DNA of 64,000 nucleotides from Oceanobacter sp045430275 (GTDB taxonomy: Bacteria; Pseudomonadota; Gammaproteobacteria; Pseudomonadales; Oceanobacteraceae): positions 186,001 through 250,000 of the forward strand of contig JAILXU010000002.1 in assembly GCA_045430275.1 (NCBI GenBank). Reading direction: 5' to 3'. Below are positions 41,269 through 49,549 of this stretch, piece after piece. A model generated the notes under the pieces. The model worked only from the letters and a program-made list of their open reading frames with translations. It was not told the origin of the DNA and ran no database searches. Each line of letters starts with the position of its first letter. The first letter of the stretch is position 1. The position numbers and the translations under genes are program-made.

Positions 41269-44022
41269 ATGAACCGTGTGAAACAGATGTTGTCGCGACC
41301 TCCTTTTTTGCTTGCTCCCCTCTGTCTGGCGTTGGCCGCTTGTGGTGGGTCAGGCAGCTCCAGCGATGGAGAACGCTTTAATAACAACGATTCCAGTTCA
41401 TCCAGCGAAACGGTTGAACGTGTCAGCCTGACAGGGCTTGCTGTCAAAGGTGTCGTTCATGGTGCCAAAGCTGAGTTGTTTCGGGTAATCGATGGCGCAG
41501 TCGAAGCAACGCCATTTGCTACCGGAAAGACAGACGACGAAGGGCGCTACGAACTGACCGTTGTCAGCCAGGAAGCCTTTGACGGGCCAGCGCTGGTTCG
41601 CATCCTCTGGCAGCCCGATGCAGAAATGACCTGCGATGCCAACTCAGGCTGTGGCAGCTACAGCACCAGTGACAACCGCGACAGCAACAGTAATGGCACG
41701 ATTGACTTCGGTGAGCGCTTTGATCTGGAAGAGACATTCCGGATGACAGCCCTGATTCCTCGTTTAACCACCACAGCCGACAGTGATCGCATTGTCACAG
41801 CGCATATTTCATCTCTGACTCACATGGCTGCAACACTCGCAGCAGGCGGTGTCATCACCCCTTCCAGCGCCGATGCCGCCAATAACCAGATTCGCTCAGT
41901 GCTTGGGCTGGATGACAGCGTTGATATCGTCATCACACCTCCGGTTGACGTGACAGGCAACACCGCAGCACCCGGCAGTGCAGAATACGGTGCTCTGACC
42001 TCCGCCATTGCTGAACTGGCTAAACAGAAAGGCATTACCATTCAGGAAGCTCTGAATCAGATCACCCAGGCATTTCTCGATAATGAAGGCCAACTGATCT
42101 GGCGCAACAGCAGCAGTAACCTCAGCAATATATCCATCACAGATGTTGCCAGCGCCGCCCAGAGCATTGCCGGATTACTGAACGATACTGATTTGGCCAT
42201 GCGTTTTCAGGCACTGCTGGATATGGCCAGCACCAAAAACCCTGACACTCCCAGTGATATTCACCCCCCGATTGCCAATGCCGGTACCGATCAGAGCGTT
42301 CAAACCAACACCACTGTCACTTTGAGCGGCAGCAGTGAGAACGGTGGCGACAATACGACCTACGAATGGCAACAGATATCCGGCCCCGCCGTTACACTGA
42401 CCAACCCTGAAACACAACAGGCTACGTTTAACAGTGGCCTTCAATCCGGCAATCTGGTTTTCCGCCTGACAGCCACCAATACAACCAATCAGTACAGTGA
42501 TACGGATTATCTGACCATTACCGTCAAGGCTGCTAGCGCCTCCGGCAGCGCTGTCTCTGCTCTGGATGACACACGCTACACCGTTTGGAATCCAGCGGTT
42601 TATATGACAGCAGACAGCAGTAACGCTGAGCATCAAAACCAGATTGGTTACGGCCTGGAAGTTGAACGAGACCTGACAATCACAGCCAATGCCTCCGGAG
42701 CCTCATCTCCACTCTCGATCATGACCTCAGGTGATAACAAAATCTGGGAAATGAACAACCGCTTCCAGGCCGGGCAGGCCTTTTCAAGCACAACAGCACA
42801 GCTGGATGGACAAACGGAAGTATCAGGGCGGGAAACGCTGCCAACCACTCTGGATCAGCAAAACAATCTGAGCGTTCATACACCACAGCGCTCAGAAACA
42901 GAAGGCGATGAAAGCAGTCTGGAGCTGTCTTCCCAAATCCATTTAATGCCAATCGATGACCACAGTTGGTTCAGTGCCTATATTGACCAGACGGATTACT
43001 TCCCGGCAGACAGCCAATCTGATACAGCTCGAGAACCCGCACGCAGCGCGTATCAAGTTAATACAACCATGGTTGTGCAGGATCAGGGAGAGTTTTCAAC
43101 CAGCAGCGTATCACCTGCATATGGCGTCATTGCCCTGACAATCGGGTCGGATACCACCCTCTCTCAACTGGTGGCCTCCGAACTCCAGCAATGGGAAATG
43201 AGCAGCAGCGTGACTGGTGTGATGACGGCCATGGCCAACTCAATGACAGATCAGAACAGTCTGGGCAATCGCATCGTTCGATACACTCACCAATACCACT
43301 ATGATGAAAAAAATACGCCAGAGTTTTCACCAGCCACGCTTCCCCATGCTATTGAGACCCGCACAGACGCTCCAACCAGAGAAGACGTAGAGATTAACTT
43401 CAGCGTCAAAAGCAATGGTCAACTGCGTGTACCGGCCCGCTTGTTAGATGCGGTCTTTGACAGTGAACAGGTCGCACTGGAAGGCATGGCGACTCATAAT
43501 GGCCAGCTCCTCATGGCACAGTTAATGGGCCAACTGGCACTGGGGGATGTATCTGGCAACGCGATAGAAGGCATTGCTTATGAGCGCTACGTAGCTCTGG
43601 CAACCAGTACATTATCCCCCACGGAAAGTAGCATCCGAAATGCCACGTATCAGATTCAGGGCCTGATGTTTGATGTGAATGCCACCAAACGCGGTATCAG
43701 CAGTCGGGCACTCAGCGGTAACATTCGTTTTGGTAACACCGACGCCACCCTGTCGTTCAATCGTGACTCAGCTACCCTGCAAAACACCGACTTCACGGTC
43801 AATCGCACCCAGAATGCTCTGATCACTCACAATGATGATGTACAACTCTTGTTGGCGGAGAAGGGCTATCTTCGCTTTACGGTCGGCAATATAACCCTGG
43901 AAGGCTTTGCCAGCGCTGATGGTAATTACCTGATACTGCGCCTGATGGATGATCAGGTCTTTCAGGGTGACGTTAAACGTGCAGGTCAGGGCTTCCTGAT
44001 CGCTCGCAAGCTGTCACAATAG
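41269..44022 (+). CDS. Large lipoprotein with PKD-like domain, unknown function
   Basis: The 917-residue product has a lipoprotein signal with lipobox LAAC (Cys25) and a Gly/Ser/Asn-rich tether to about residue 48. A domain resembling carboxypeptidase-regulatory beta modules (LTGLAVKGVVHGAKAELF) follows, then an EF-hand-like loop DSNSNGTIDFGE at 138-149. A helical part runs to about 330, with a PKD/REJ-like Ig domain at about 337-430 (PPIANAGTDQSV, YEWQQISGPAVTL, LVFRLTAT). The remaining 480 residues are beta-rich and I do not recognise them. It is probably exposed at the outer membrane and may bind Ca2+. It stands alone between ychF and a tetR gene and has its own terminator. Base use looks native. 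Confidence 0.7.
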   Translation: MNRVKQMLSRPPFLLAPLCLALAACGGSGSSSDGERFNNNDSSSSSETVERVSLTGLAVKGVVHGAKAELFRVIDGAVEATPFATGKTDDEGRYELTVVSQEAFDGPALVRILWQPDAEMTCDANSGCGSYSTSDNRDSNSNGTIDFGERFDLEETFRMTALIPRLTTTADSDRIVTAHISSLTHMAATLAAGGVITPSSADAANNQIRSVLGLDDSVDIVITPPVDVTGNTAAPGSAEYGALTSAIAELAKQKGITIQEALNQITQAFLDNEGQLIWRNSSSNLSNISITDVASAAQSIAGLLNDTDLAMRFQALLDMASTKNPDTPSDIHPPIANAGTDQSVQTNTTVTLSGSSENGGDNTTYEWQQISGPAVTLTNPETQQATFNSGLQSGNLVFRLTATNTTNQYSDTDYLTITVKAASASGSAVSALDDTRYTVWNPAVYMTADSSNAEHQNQIGYGLEVERDLTITANASGASSPLSIMTSGDNKIWEMNNRFQAGQAFSSTTAQLDGQTEVSGRETLPTTLDQQNNLSVHTPQRSETEGDESSLELSSQIHLMPIDDHSWFSAYIDQTDYFPADSQSDTAREPARSAYQVNTTMVVQDQGEFSTSSVSPAYGVIALTIGSDTTLSQLVASELQQWEMSSSVTGVMTAMANSMTDQNSLGNRIVRYTHQYHYDEKNTPEFSPATLPHAIETRTDAPTREDVEINFSVKSNGQLRVPARLLDAVFDSEQVALEGMATHNGQLLMAQLMGQLALGDVSGNAIEGIAYERYVALATSTLSPTESSIRNATYQIQGLMFDVNATKRGISSRALSGNIRFGNTDATLSFNRDSATLQNTDFTVNRTQNALITHNDDVQLLLAEKGYLRFTVGNITLEGFASADGNYLILRLMDDQVFQGDVKRAGQGFLIARKLSQ

Positions 44023-44032
44023 TCCTCTCAAT

Positions 44033-44066
44033 AAACAGTATCGGGAGCCTGTCCTGATACTGTTTC
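44033..44066 (+). terminator. Terminator after the PKD lipoprotein gene
   Basis: AAACAGTATCGGGA (44033-44046) pairs with TCCTGATACTGTTT (44052-44065) through 14 pairs with one G-U and a 5-base loop. The closing TTT is short, but the stem is strong. Confidence 0.75.
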
Positions 44067-44133
44067 ACTACCGCAACAGAGTTCACCACGTGATACGCAC
44101 AATGAGAATTGAAATCTTTCTCCACCTGAAACA

Positions 44134-44145
44134 GAATGAACATTC
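44134..44145 (+). promoter_or_regulatory. Candidate TetR operator, copy 1
   Basis: GAATGAACATTC is an inverted repeat GAATG-AA-CATTC, 36 bases before the tetR-family start codon. A second copy differing at one base lies just after the gene. Position and palindromy suggest autoregulation. Confidence 0.55.
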
Positions 44146-44181
44146 AGTCACTAGCCACTTGAACAATAAGGAGTCAGCTAA

Positions 44182-44748
44182 ATGACTGATAAGCGACAAA
44201 GAATTCTGGATGCTACTGCAGAAATGATCGTTGAATGCGGCTTGCAAGCCTGTCCGATGTCAAAAATTTCTGCCAGGGCCGAATGCGGCGCAGGCACCAT
44301 TTATCGGTACTTTGAAACCAAGCAAGATTTGGTCATTGCGCTGTTTGAAGAGCGTGTGGAACGCATTACAGAAAGATGTATGGCGGATTACGACCGCAAC
44401 ACACCACTCAGGCAACGCTTCTTTGTTTTCTGGGGCGGCTACTACCATTACATTCGCGAAAACCCTTGTGAGCGCGCGCTAATGGAACAGTTGTTGGCTT
44501 CTCCCATGATCTGCTGCGACCATCGCGATTCAGCTCTGGCTCGCTTGCACGAAGCTACACACCAGTTGCTGGATGAGGGAAAGCGCGAAGGGGTATTTAA
44601 AGAATTACCCAATGAAATTATGTCGACGGTTACTTATGGCAGCCTGTCCATGATGGCCAAAAAGCTGGATCAGGCACCCGAGAAATTCAGCAGTGATGTT
44701 TGTACAGAAACCGTATTGACCCTTTGCTGGGATGCATTACGGCGATAA
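44182..44748 (+). CDS. TetR/AcrR-family transcriptional regulator
   Basis: The 188-residue product has a TetR N-terminal DNA-binding domain with the helix-turn-helix at about residues 26-52 (MSKISARAECGAGTIYRYF, then ETKQDLVIALFEE) and an alpha-helical ligand/dimer domain. The C-domain holds several cysteines (CC at SPMICCDH, plus others). That could matter for redox or metal sensing but is only suggestive. GGAG lies before the start. Palindromes at 44134 and 44753 flank the gene. The target is probably itself and the downstream 49-codon gene. No efflux or metabolic operon adjoins. Confidence 0.88.
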   Translation: MTDKRQRILDATAEMIVECGLQACPMSKISARAECGAGTIYRYFETKQDLVIALFEERVERITERCMADYDRNTPLRQRFFVFWGGYYHYIRENPCERALMEQLLASPMICCDHRDSALARLHEATHQLLDEGKREGVFKELPNEIMSTVTYGSLSMMAKKLDQAPEKFSSDVCTETVLTLCWDALRR

Positions 44749-44752
44749 AAAG

Positions 44753-44764
44753 GAATGACCATTC
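44753..44764 (+). promoter_or_regulatory. Candidate TetR operator, copy 2
   Basis: GAATGACCATTC has the same half-sites as the palindrome at 44134, differing only at one central base. It begins 5 bases after the tetR stop and 27 bases before the 49-codon gene, so it could control that gene from its own promoter. Confidence 0.55.
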
Positions 44765-44790
44765 GATCAATAACGTATCAGGAGATACCG

Positions 44791-44940
44791 ATGACACCCC
44801 AACCAGACAACAGCCATACACGCAGTCCACAACCAAGCACAACGACATCCTCTGGCGCACACCATGCCAAAGGGTTTTACGGTGTATTAACGCAGCTTGT
44901 TCGCCAACAAAAACGCCAACGCAGCCATGGACGGGGGTGA
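44791..44940 (+). CDS. Small 49-residue protein, unrecognised
   Basis: The ATG at 44791 has AGGAG at 44780-44784, ideal spacing, and the gene lies 42 bases after tetR. The predicted peptide has a Ser/Thr/Pro-rich N-terminal half (MTPQPDNSHTRSPQPSTTTS), then KGFYGVLTQLVRQQKRQRSH, a short amphipathic and strongly basic end. There is no signal peptide or membrane helix. I do not recognise it. A second in-frame ATG at 44755 would add 12 residues but lies within the palindrome and has no ribosome site. The call rests on the ribosome site and the operator position. Confidence 0.5.
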   Translation: MTPQPDNSHTRSPQPSTTTSSGAHHAKGFYGVLTQLVRQQKRQRSHGRG

Positions 44941-44956
44941 AGTAATCCTGAGAGCA

Positions 44957-45568
44957 CTACTGTAACGGCATATCGGTGGGCGATTCCGATTCCGAGTCAC
45001 AATACATTGACGGCAAGATGGCCATACGACTGACCTGAAGAACACTGCTTTCGGCAAGCAGGGTGTTGTCGTTCTGATCCAGAACCGGGTCCAGAAGAAT
45101 GCAAATGGCGTCAAGCGAATCCAGTTTGACAATAATGGCCAGAAAGAAACCATGACGAGTATTAATCGCGACCAAATCGCCAACGTCCAGTTCTTCACGC
45201 GGTACATTAATATCCCGCCCCAGCATTTGCTCGGTATTCCTGGGATGCTTGAAACGCACCAGTGCTACTAGCTGAACAATTCCCTGCACAAGTTCATCGG
45301 TGATATCCAGCACCCACTCGGGTGATTCGGGCAGATCCATAACCCGATCCAGTAATGACATGAACAGGTCTGTATCCTCATCAGACCAGCGCACATCCAG
45401 CGGCTGATCCTGCGATGTGGTTTGTGTCTCTGGCACGACGGAAACCGATGTCGGGAATTCAGCCAGTTTCTCTTCACCTGGCATGGGCATCAGCAGGCTG
45501 ATCGCTTCCTGACCTGCTTGCTCGTTATTCCGGATACGCCAGAAAAGCGGTAATACGTCGGTATCCAT
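44957..45568 (-). CDS. Hypothetical protein, 203 residues
   Basis: I do not recognise this protein. It is soluble, acidic and rich in Leu, Val and Asp, with no signal peptide or membrane segment. The first 70 residues look poorly ordered (PETQTTSQDQPLDVRWSDED); a helical middle (MSLLDRVMDLPESPEWVLDI) is followed by a compact beta-rich end (VGDLVAINTRHGFFLAIIVK). The ORF is long and free of competing frames of similar quality, and GGGAG precedes the start. It is convergent with the small 49-codon gene and divergent from miaB. Confidence 0.7.
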   Translation of the reverse strand: MDTDVLPLFWRIRNNEQAGQEAISLLMPMPGEEKLAEFPTSVSVVPETQTTSQDQPLDVRWSDEDTDLFMSLLDRVMDLPESPEWVLDITDELVQGIVQLVALVRFKHPRNTEQMLGRDINVPREELDVGDLVAINTRHGFFLAIIVKLDSLDAICILLDPVLDQNDNTLLAESSVLQVSRMAILPSMYCDSESESPTDMPLQ

Positions 45569-45725
45569 AATTTACTCCCGTTACAGCGTTCATACCGTGA
45601 TTTTTCAGGTATGCGCCTCTTTCTGAAACATAGCAGTGCCCCTCAGACCTGACAAGCTAACGCGCTCTCCAGAGTTTTCAACACCCATATCAGGCACGGG
45701 GTGGCGAACAGGAAGGGCGGCAACG

Positions 45726-45731
45726 TATAAT
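45726..45731 (+). promoter_or_regulatory. Likely -10 element of the miaB operon
   Basis: A perfect TATAAT lies 50 bases before the miaB start codon. The -35 region at 17-18 bases is poor (TGGCGA). This predicts a transcript start near 45738. Confidence 0.45.
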
Positions 45732-45781
45732 GTCCAGTCTGATTTTTAGCGACTTACCGAGCAGAGGCTTTTTCTCGTTTC

Positions 45782-47146
45782 ATGAGCAATCAACCCAAAA
45801 AGCTGTACATCAAGACCCACGGCTGCCAGATGAATGAATACGATTCATCCCGCATGGCAGACATGTTGGGAGAAAGCCACCAGATGACCTTGACCGATAA
45901 TCCGGAAGAGGCCGATGTCATCCTGTTGAATACCTGCTCGATTCGGGAAAAGGCGCAAGAAAAAGTCTTTCACGAACTCGGTCGCTGGAAAACACTCAAA
46001 ACCGGCAATCCGGATCTGAAAATCGGGGTGGGTGGGTGTGTCGCCAGCCAAGAAGGCGATGCCATCATGAAGCGGGCACCGTTTGTCGATATGGTGTTTG
46101 GCCCACAAACCTTGCATCGCCTGCCAGCGATGGTGAATCAGGCTGAAAACGCCATTCAGGTTGTGGACGTGACCTTCCCGGAGATCGAAAAATTTGATCA
46201 TCTCCCAGCTCCCAAAGTAGAAGGCTGCAGTGCCTTTGTTTCCATCATGGAAGGCTGTTCCAAATACTGCACGTTCTGCGTTGTCCCCTACACCCGTGGC
46301 GAAGAAGTCAGTCGCCCTCTGAAAGGCGTACTGGAAGAAGTCCAGACCCTTGCGGATCAGGGCGTACGTGAAATCAACCTGCTGGGGCAAAACGTCAATG
46401 CCTACCGTGGTGATACTCCAGACGGTGACATAGCGGATCTGGCCGAACTCATTACGCAAGTCGCCGACATCGACGGAATTGATCGTATTCGTTTCACCAC
46501 GTCGCACCCACTGGAATTCAGTGACAGCCTGATTGATGTCTATGCCGAAGTGCCAGAGCTGGTATCCCACATTCATTTGCCGGTACAAAGTGGTTCTAAT
46601 CGTATTCTTGCAGCCATGAAGCGTGGTCACGAGATCGACCTTTACATCGACAAAATCCAGCGCTTGCGTCAATTGCGCCCGGACATTTCCATCTCTTCCG
46701 ATTTCATCATTGGCTTCCCGGGCGAAACCCTGGAAGACTTTGAACAGACCATGCAACTGATAGAACAGATCGAGTTCGATACTTCTTTCAGTTTCATCTA
46801 CAGTGCTCGTCCGGGCACACCAGCGTCATCGCTGGAAGATGACACACCCGAATCCGTGAAAAAGGAACGCCTGCGCATTTTGCAAGGCCGGATTCTGCAA
46901 CACGCGCAGCAAATCAGTCGTCGCATGGTAGGCAAAGAAGAAACCATTTTGGTGACTGGCGTTTCCCGCAAAGACCCCGGTGAACTGCAAGGTCGTACCG
47001 AAAACAACCGGGTGGTGAACTTCCGCGCTTCCGACCTGCCAGACAACGGCCAGGAATTGATTGGCAAATTTGCCCGCGTACGTATTGTGGATGCATACCC
47101 GAACAGCCTTCGTGGTGAACTGATCGACGCAGCACTGGCCTACTAG
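45782..47146 (+). CDS. miaB: tRNA-2-methylthio-N6-isopentenyladenosine synthase
   Basis: MiaB is a radical-SAM enzyme with two 4Fe-4S clusters that adds the 2-methylthio group to i6A37 in tRNA. The 454-residue product has the N-terminal cluster cysteines (KTHGCQMNEYDS, LLNTCSIREKA, VGGCVAS), the radical-SAM motif CSKYCTFCVVPYTRG and a C-terminal TRAM domain. It leads a tight run miaB-phoH-ybeY-ybeX-lnt, the classic gammaproteobacterial order. Confidence 0.97.
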   Translation: MSNQPKKLYIKTHGCQMNEYDSSRMADMLGESHQMTLTDNPEEADVILLNTCSIREKAQEKVFHELGRWKTLKTGNPDLKIGVGGCVASQEGDAIMKRAPFVDMVFGPQTLHRLPAMVNQAENAIQVVDVTFPEIEKFDHLPAPKVEGCSAFVSIMEGCSKYCTFCVVPYTRGEEVSRPLKGVLEEVQTLADQGVREINLLGQNVNAYRGDTPDGDIADLAELITQVADIDGIDRIRFTTSHPLEFSDSLIDVYAEVPELVSHIHLPVQSGSNRILAAMKRGHEIDLYIDKIQRLRQLRPDISISSDFIIGFPGETLEDFEQTMQLIEQIEFDTSFSFIYSARPGTPASSLEDDTPESVKKERLRILQGRILQHAQQISRRMVGKEETILVTGVSRKDPGELQGRTENNRVVNFRASDLPDNGQELIGKFARVRIVDAYPNSLRGELIDAALAY

Positions 47147-47167
47147 GCCAGTCATCAAGGAGTCCTC

Positions 47168-48208
47168 TTGACCAATCCCAGCTCGGAACAAAGCCCCAAA
47201 GCCGCACCAGCGACACACGTACAGCACATCAGCCTGGAGCCAGAAGACGCCTCTCGGCTGGCGAACCTGTGCGGCAATCTGGATGCTCATATTCGCCAGA
47301 TTGGCGACCACTACCAGATTCGTATTTACAATCGGGGAAATCACTTCCAGCTCGAAGGCGACGCCCGCCACACAGAGCGTGCGGGTGTGCTGTTACAACG
47401 CCTGTACCGTGAAACCTCCCATGGCACTCCGATCACGCCAGACCTGATTCACCTGCTTCTGCAAGAAGACAGCAACAATGCTGATCAGGCTGCCAATGCA
47501 TCGGCCCCCAAGCAACCCAAACACGCTCCACAAATCAAGACACCCCAGTTGATGGTCAAGCCACGCGGCCAACATCAGCAAGCGTACGTGGAGCGAGTAC
47601 GGGAATTCGATATCAATTTCGGTATCGGGCCTGCAGGCACCGGCAAGACATTCCTGGCGGTTGCTGCTGCCGTTGAAGCACTACAGCGTGATGAAGTGCG
47701 TCGTATTCTACTGGTACGCCCAGCCGTTGAGGCCGGTGAAAAACTCGGCTTCCTGCCCGGTGATCTGGCCCAGAAAATCGACCCTTATCTGCGCCCGCTG
47801 TACGATGCCCTGTATGAAATGCTTGGCTTTGAGCAGGTTGGCAAACTGATGGAGCGCAACATCATTGAGGTCGCTCCTCTCGCGTATATGCGCGGTCGAA
47901 CCCTGAGCCACTCTTTTGTCATTCTGGATGAAAGCCAGAACACCACCCGAGAGCAGATGAAGATGTTTCTGACTCGGGTCGGATTTGGCTCCAAGGCCGT
48001 GATCACTGGCGATCTGACACAGATCGACCTGCCTCGCGGTGTGCATTCCGGGCTGAAGCACGGCCTGGATGTGTTGACGGGGGTCGATGGCATAGGCATC
48101 ACCCTGTTCAACAATAAAGATGTTGTTCGCCACCCTCTGGTGCAACGTATTGTCGATGCTTACGACCGCCATGATGAAAAAGAAAAACAGCAGGAAAAAG
48201 ACTCATGA
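47168..48208 (+). CDS. ybeZ: PhoH-like ATPase YbeZ
   Basis: YbeZ is a PhoH-family P-loop ATPase that partners the endonuclease YbeY in rRNA processing. The 346-residue product has an N-terminal RNA-binding-like domain and the PhoH core: Walker A GIGPAGTGKTFLAVAAA, LLVRPAVEAGEKLGFLPGDL, Walker B VILDESQNTTREQMKMFLTR and GDLTQIDLPRG. The start is TTG at 47168, which has AAGGAG a few bases upstream; no ATG fits. It overlaps ybeY by ATGA. Confidence 0.94.
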   Translation: MTNPSSEQSPKAAPATHVQHISLEPEDASRLANLCGNLDAHIRQIGDHYQIRIYNRGNHFQLEGDARHTERAGVLLQRLYRETSHGTPITPDLIHLLLQEDSNNADQAANASAPKQPKHAPQIKTPQLMVKPRGQHQQAYVERVREFDINFGIGPAGTGKTFLAVAAAVEALQRDEVRRILLVRPAVEAGEKLGFLPGDLAQKIDPYLRPLYDALYEMLGFEQVGKLMERNIIEVAPLAYMRGRTLSHSFVILDESQNTTREQMKMFLTRVGFGSKAVITGDLTQIDLPRGVHSGLKHGLDVLTGVDGIGITLFNNKDVVRHPLVQRIVDAYDRHDEKEKQQEKDS

Positions 48209-48678
48209 CGCCTCTGCTTGATCTGCAGTACGGTGAACATCAAGCTGCTCTGTCACTCCCGTCAGAGCAGCAGTTTCAGACCTGGGTCACTGCCGCTCTG
48301 GAGATTCAGGATCAATACGATGAGCCAGAGCTCACCATTCGCCTGGTTGATGAAACCGAAGGCCAGCAGCTCAATGCCGAATACCGTGGCAAAGATTACC
48401 CCACTAATGTGCTCTCGTTTCCCTTTGAAGCCCCTCCTGAAGTGCCCATTCCCTTGCTCGGAGATCTGGTAATCTGTAGCCAGGTTGTGTTCCGGGAAGC
48501 GCATGAGCAATCCAAAGAAGCGATGGCTCATTGGGCACATATGGTCGTTCATGGCTGCTTGCATTTGCTAGGGTACGACCATATAAAGGACGAAGATGCA
48601 GACGTCATGGAAAATCTGGAGCGACAGGTACTCGCCTCGTTGGGATTTCCAGACCCCTATAAAGAAGAAAAATCATGA
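48205..48678 (+). CDS. ybeY: Endoribonuclease YbeY (rRNA maturation factor)
   Basis: YbeY is a zinc-dependent endoribonuclease needed for 16S rRNA 3' maturation and ribosome quality control. The 157-residue product has the three zinc histidines in HGCLHLLGYDH, plus the conserved RGKDYPTNVLSFPFE and GDLVICSQVV. It overlaps ybeZ and ybeX on both sides by ATGA, so the three are translationally coupled. Confidence 0.96.
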   Translation: MTPLLDLQYGEHQAALSLPSEQQFQTWVTAALEIQDQYDEPELTIRLVDETEGQQLNAEYRGKDYPTNVLSFPFEAPPEVPIPLLGDLVICSQVVFREAHEQSKEAMAHWAHMVVHGCLHLLGYDHIKDEDADVMENLERQVLASLGFPDPYKEEKS

Positions 48679-49529
48679 ATGACGATTCCCCCGGCCAACC
48701 TCGAAGTTGGCTGGAAAAACTGACCGACTTGTTTTCAGACGACCCGCAAAGTCGTCAGGACATCAAGGATATTGTTCGAGAAGCCGCTGATCGCAGCATT
48801 GTGGACTCAGAAACCCTGAGTATTCTGGAAGGTGCCCTGCAAATATCCGATATGCAGGTACGGGACATTATGATCCCTCGCTCCCAGATGGTGTCCATTC
48901 ACATCAACGACACCCTGAAAGAATGTCTTCCTGCCATTATTGAATCCGCTCACTCTCGTTTCCCGGTCATGGGAGAAGATACAGACGACGTGCAGGGAGT
49001 CTTGTTGGCGAAAGACCTTCTTCCGTTGTTACTGGACGACAACCCGAGCGCCTTCCAGCTTTCCAACATCATTCGCCCAGCGGTGGTGATTCCTGAAAGC
49101 AAACGCCTGAATCACCTTTTGCGTGAATTTCGCAACACCCGCAACCACATGGCCATCGTCATTGACGAATTTGGCGGCATTGGCGGTCTGGTCACCATTG
49201 AAGACGTTCTGGAACAGATTGTCGGTGAGATTGAGGATGAACACGATCTTGATGATGAAGAAAGCCTGATCAAGGAAGTGGAACCCGGTATTACCGTCGT
49301 CAAGGCGCTGGCCCCTCTGGAAGACTTCAACAAACACTTCGGCACCGACATTCCAAACGATGACTTCGATACCATTGGTGGAATCGTTGTACACCAATTT
49401 GGCCGAGTGCCCGAGTGCAACGAACACATTCAGATTAATGACTGGAATTTCCGTGTCATTCACGGCACCAGTCGCCAAATCAATTTGCTCGAAGTCACTC
49501 AGAACCTGGTGGCATCCGATACCGAATAA
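48675..49529 (+). CDS. ybeX: CorC/YbeX CBS-domain protein
   Basis: YbeX/CorC is a cytoplasmic protein with two CBS domains and a C-terminal CorC/HlyC transporter-associated domain. It is linked to magnesium/cobalt homeostasis and to ribosome metabolism. The 284-residue product shows the CBS pair starting VRDIMIPRSQMVSIHINDTL and MAIVIDEFGGIGGLVTIEDV, then the associated domain (FNKHFGTDIPNDDFDTIGGI). It has no membrane domain. It overlaps ybeY by ATGA. Confidence 0.95.
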   Translation: MNDDSPGQPRSWLEKLTDLFSDDPQSRQDIKDIVREAADRSIVDSETLSILEGALQISDMQVRDIMIPRSQMVSIHINDTLKECLPAIIESAHSRFPVMGEDTDDVQGVLLAKDLLPLLLDDNPSAFQLSNIIRPAVVIPESKRLNHLLREFRNTRNHMAIVIDEFGGIGGLVTIEDVLEQIVGEIEDEHDLDDEESLIKEVEPGITVVKALAPLEDFNKHFGTDIPNDDFDTIGGIVVHQFGRVPECNEHIQINDWNFRVIHGTSRQINLLEVTQNLVASDTE

Positions 49530-49549
49530 TTCTGGAATACAGGCATCTT

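Noticed and set aside
45845..46756. 303-codon ORF antisense to miaB
   Set aside because: It is the shadow of miaB; no start signal or recognisable domain.
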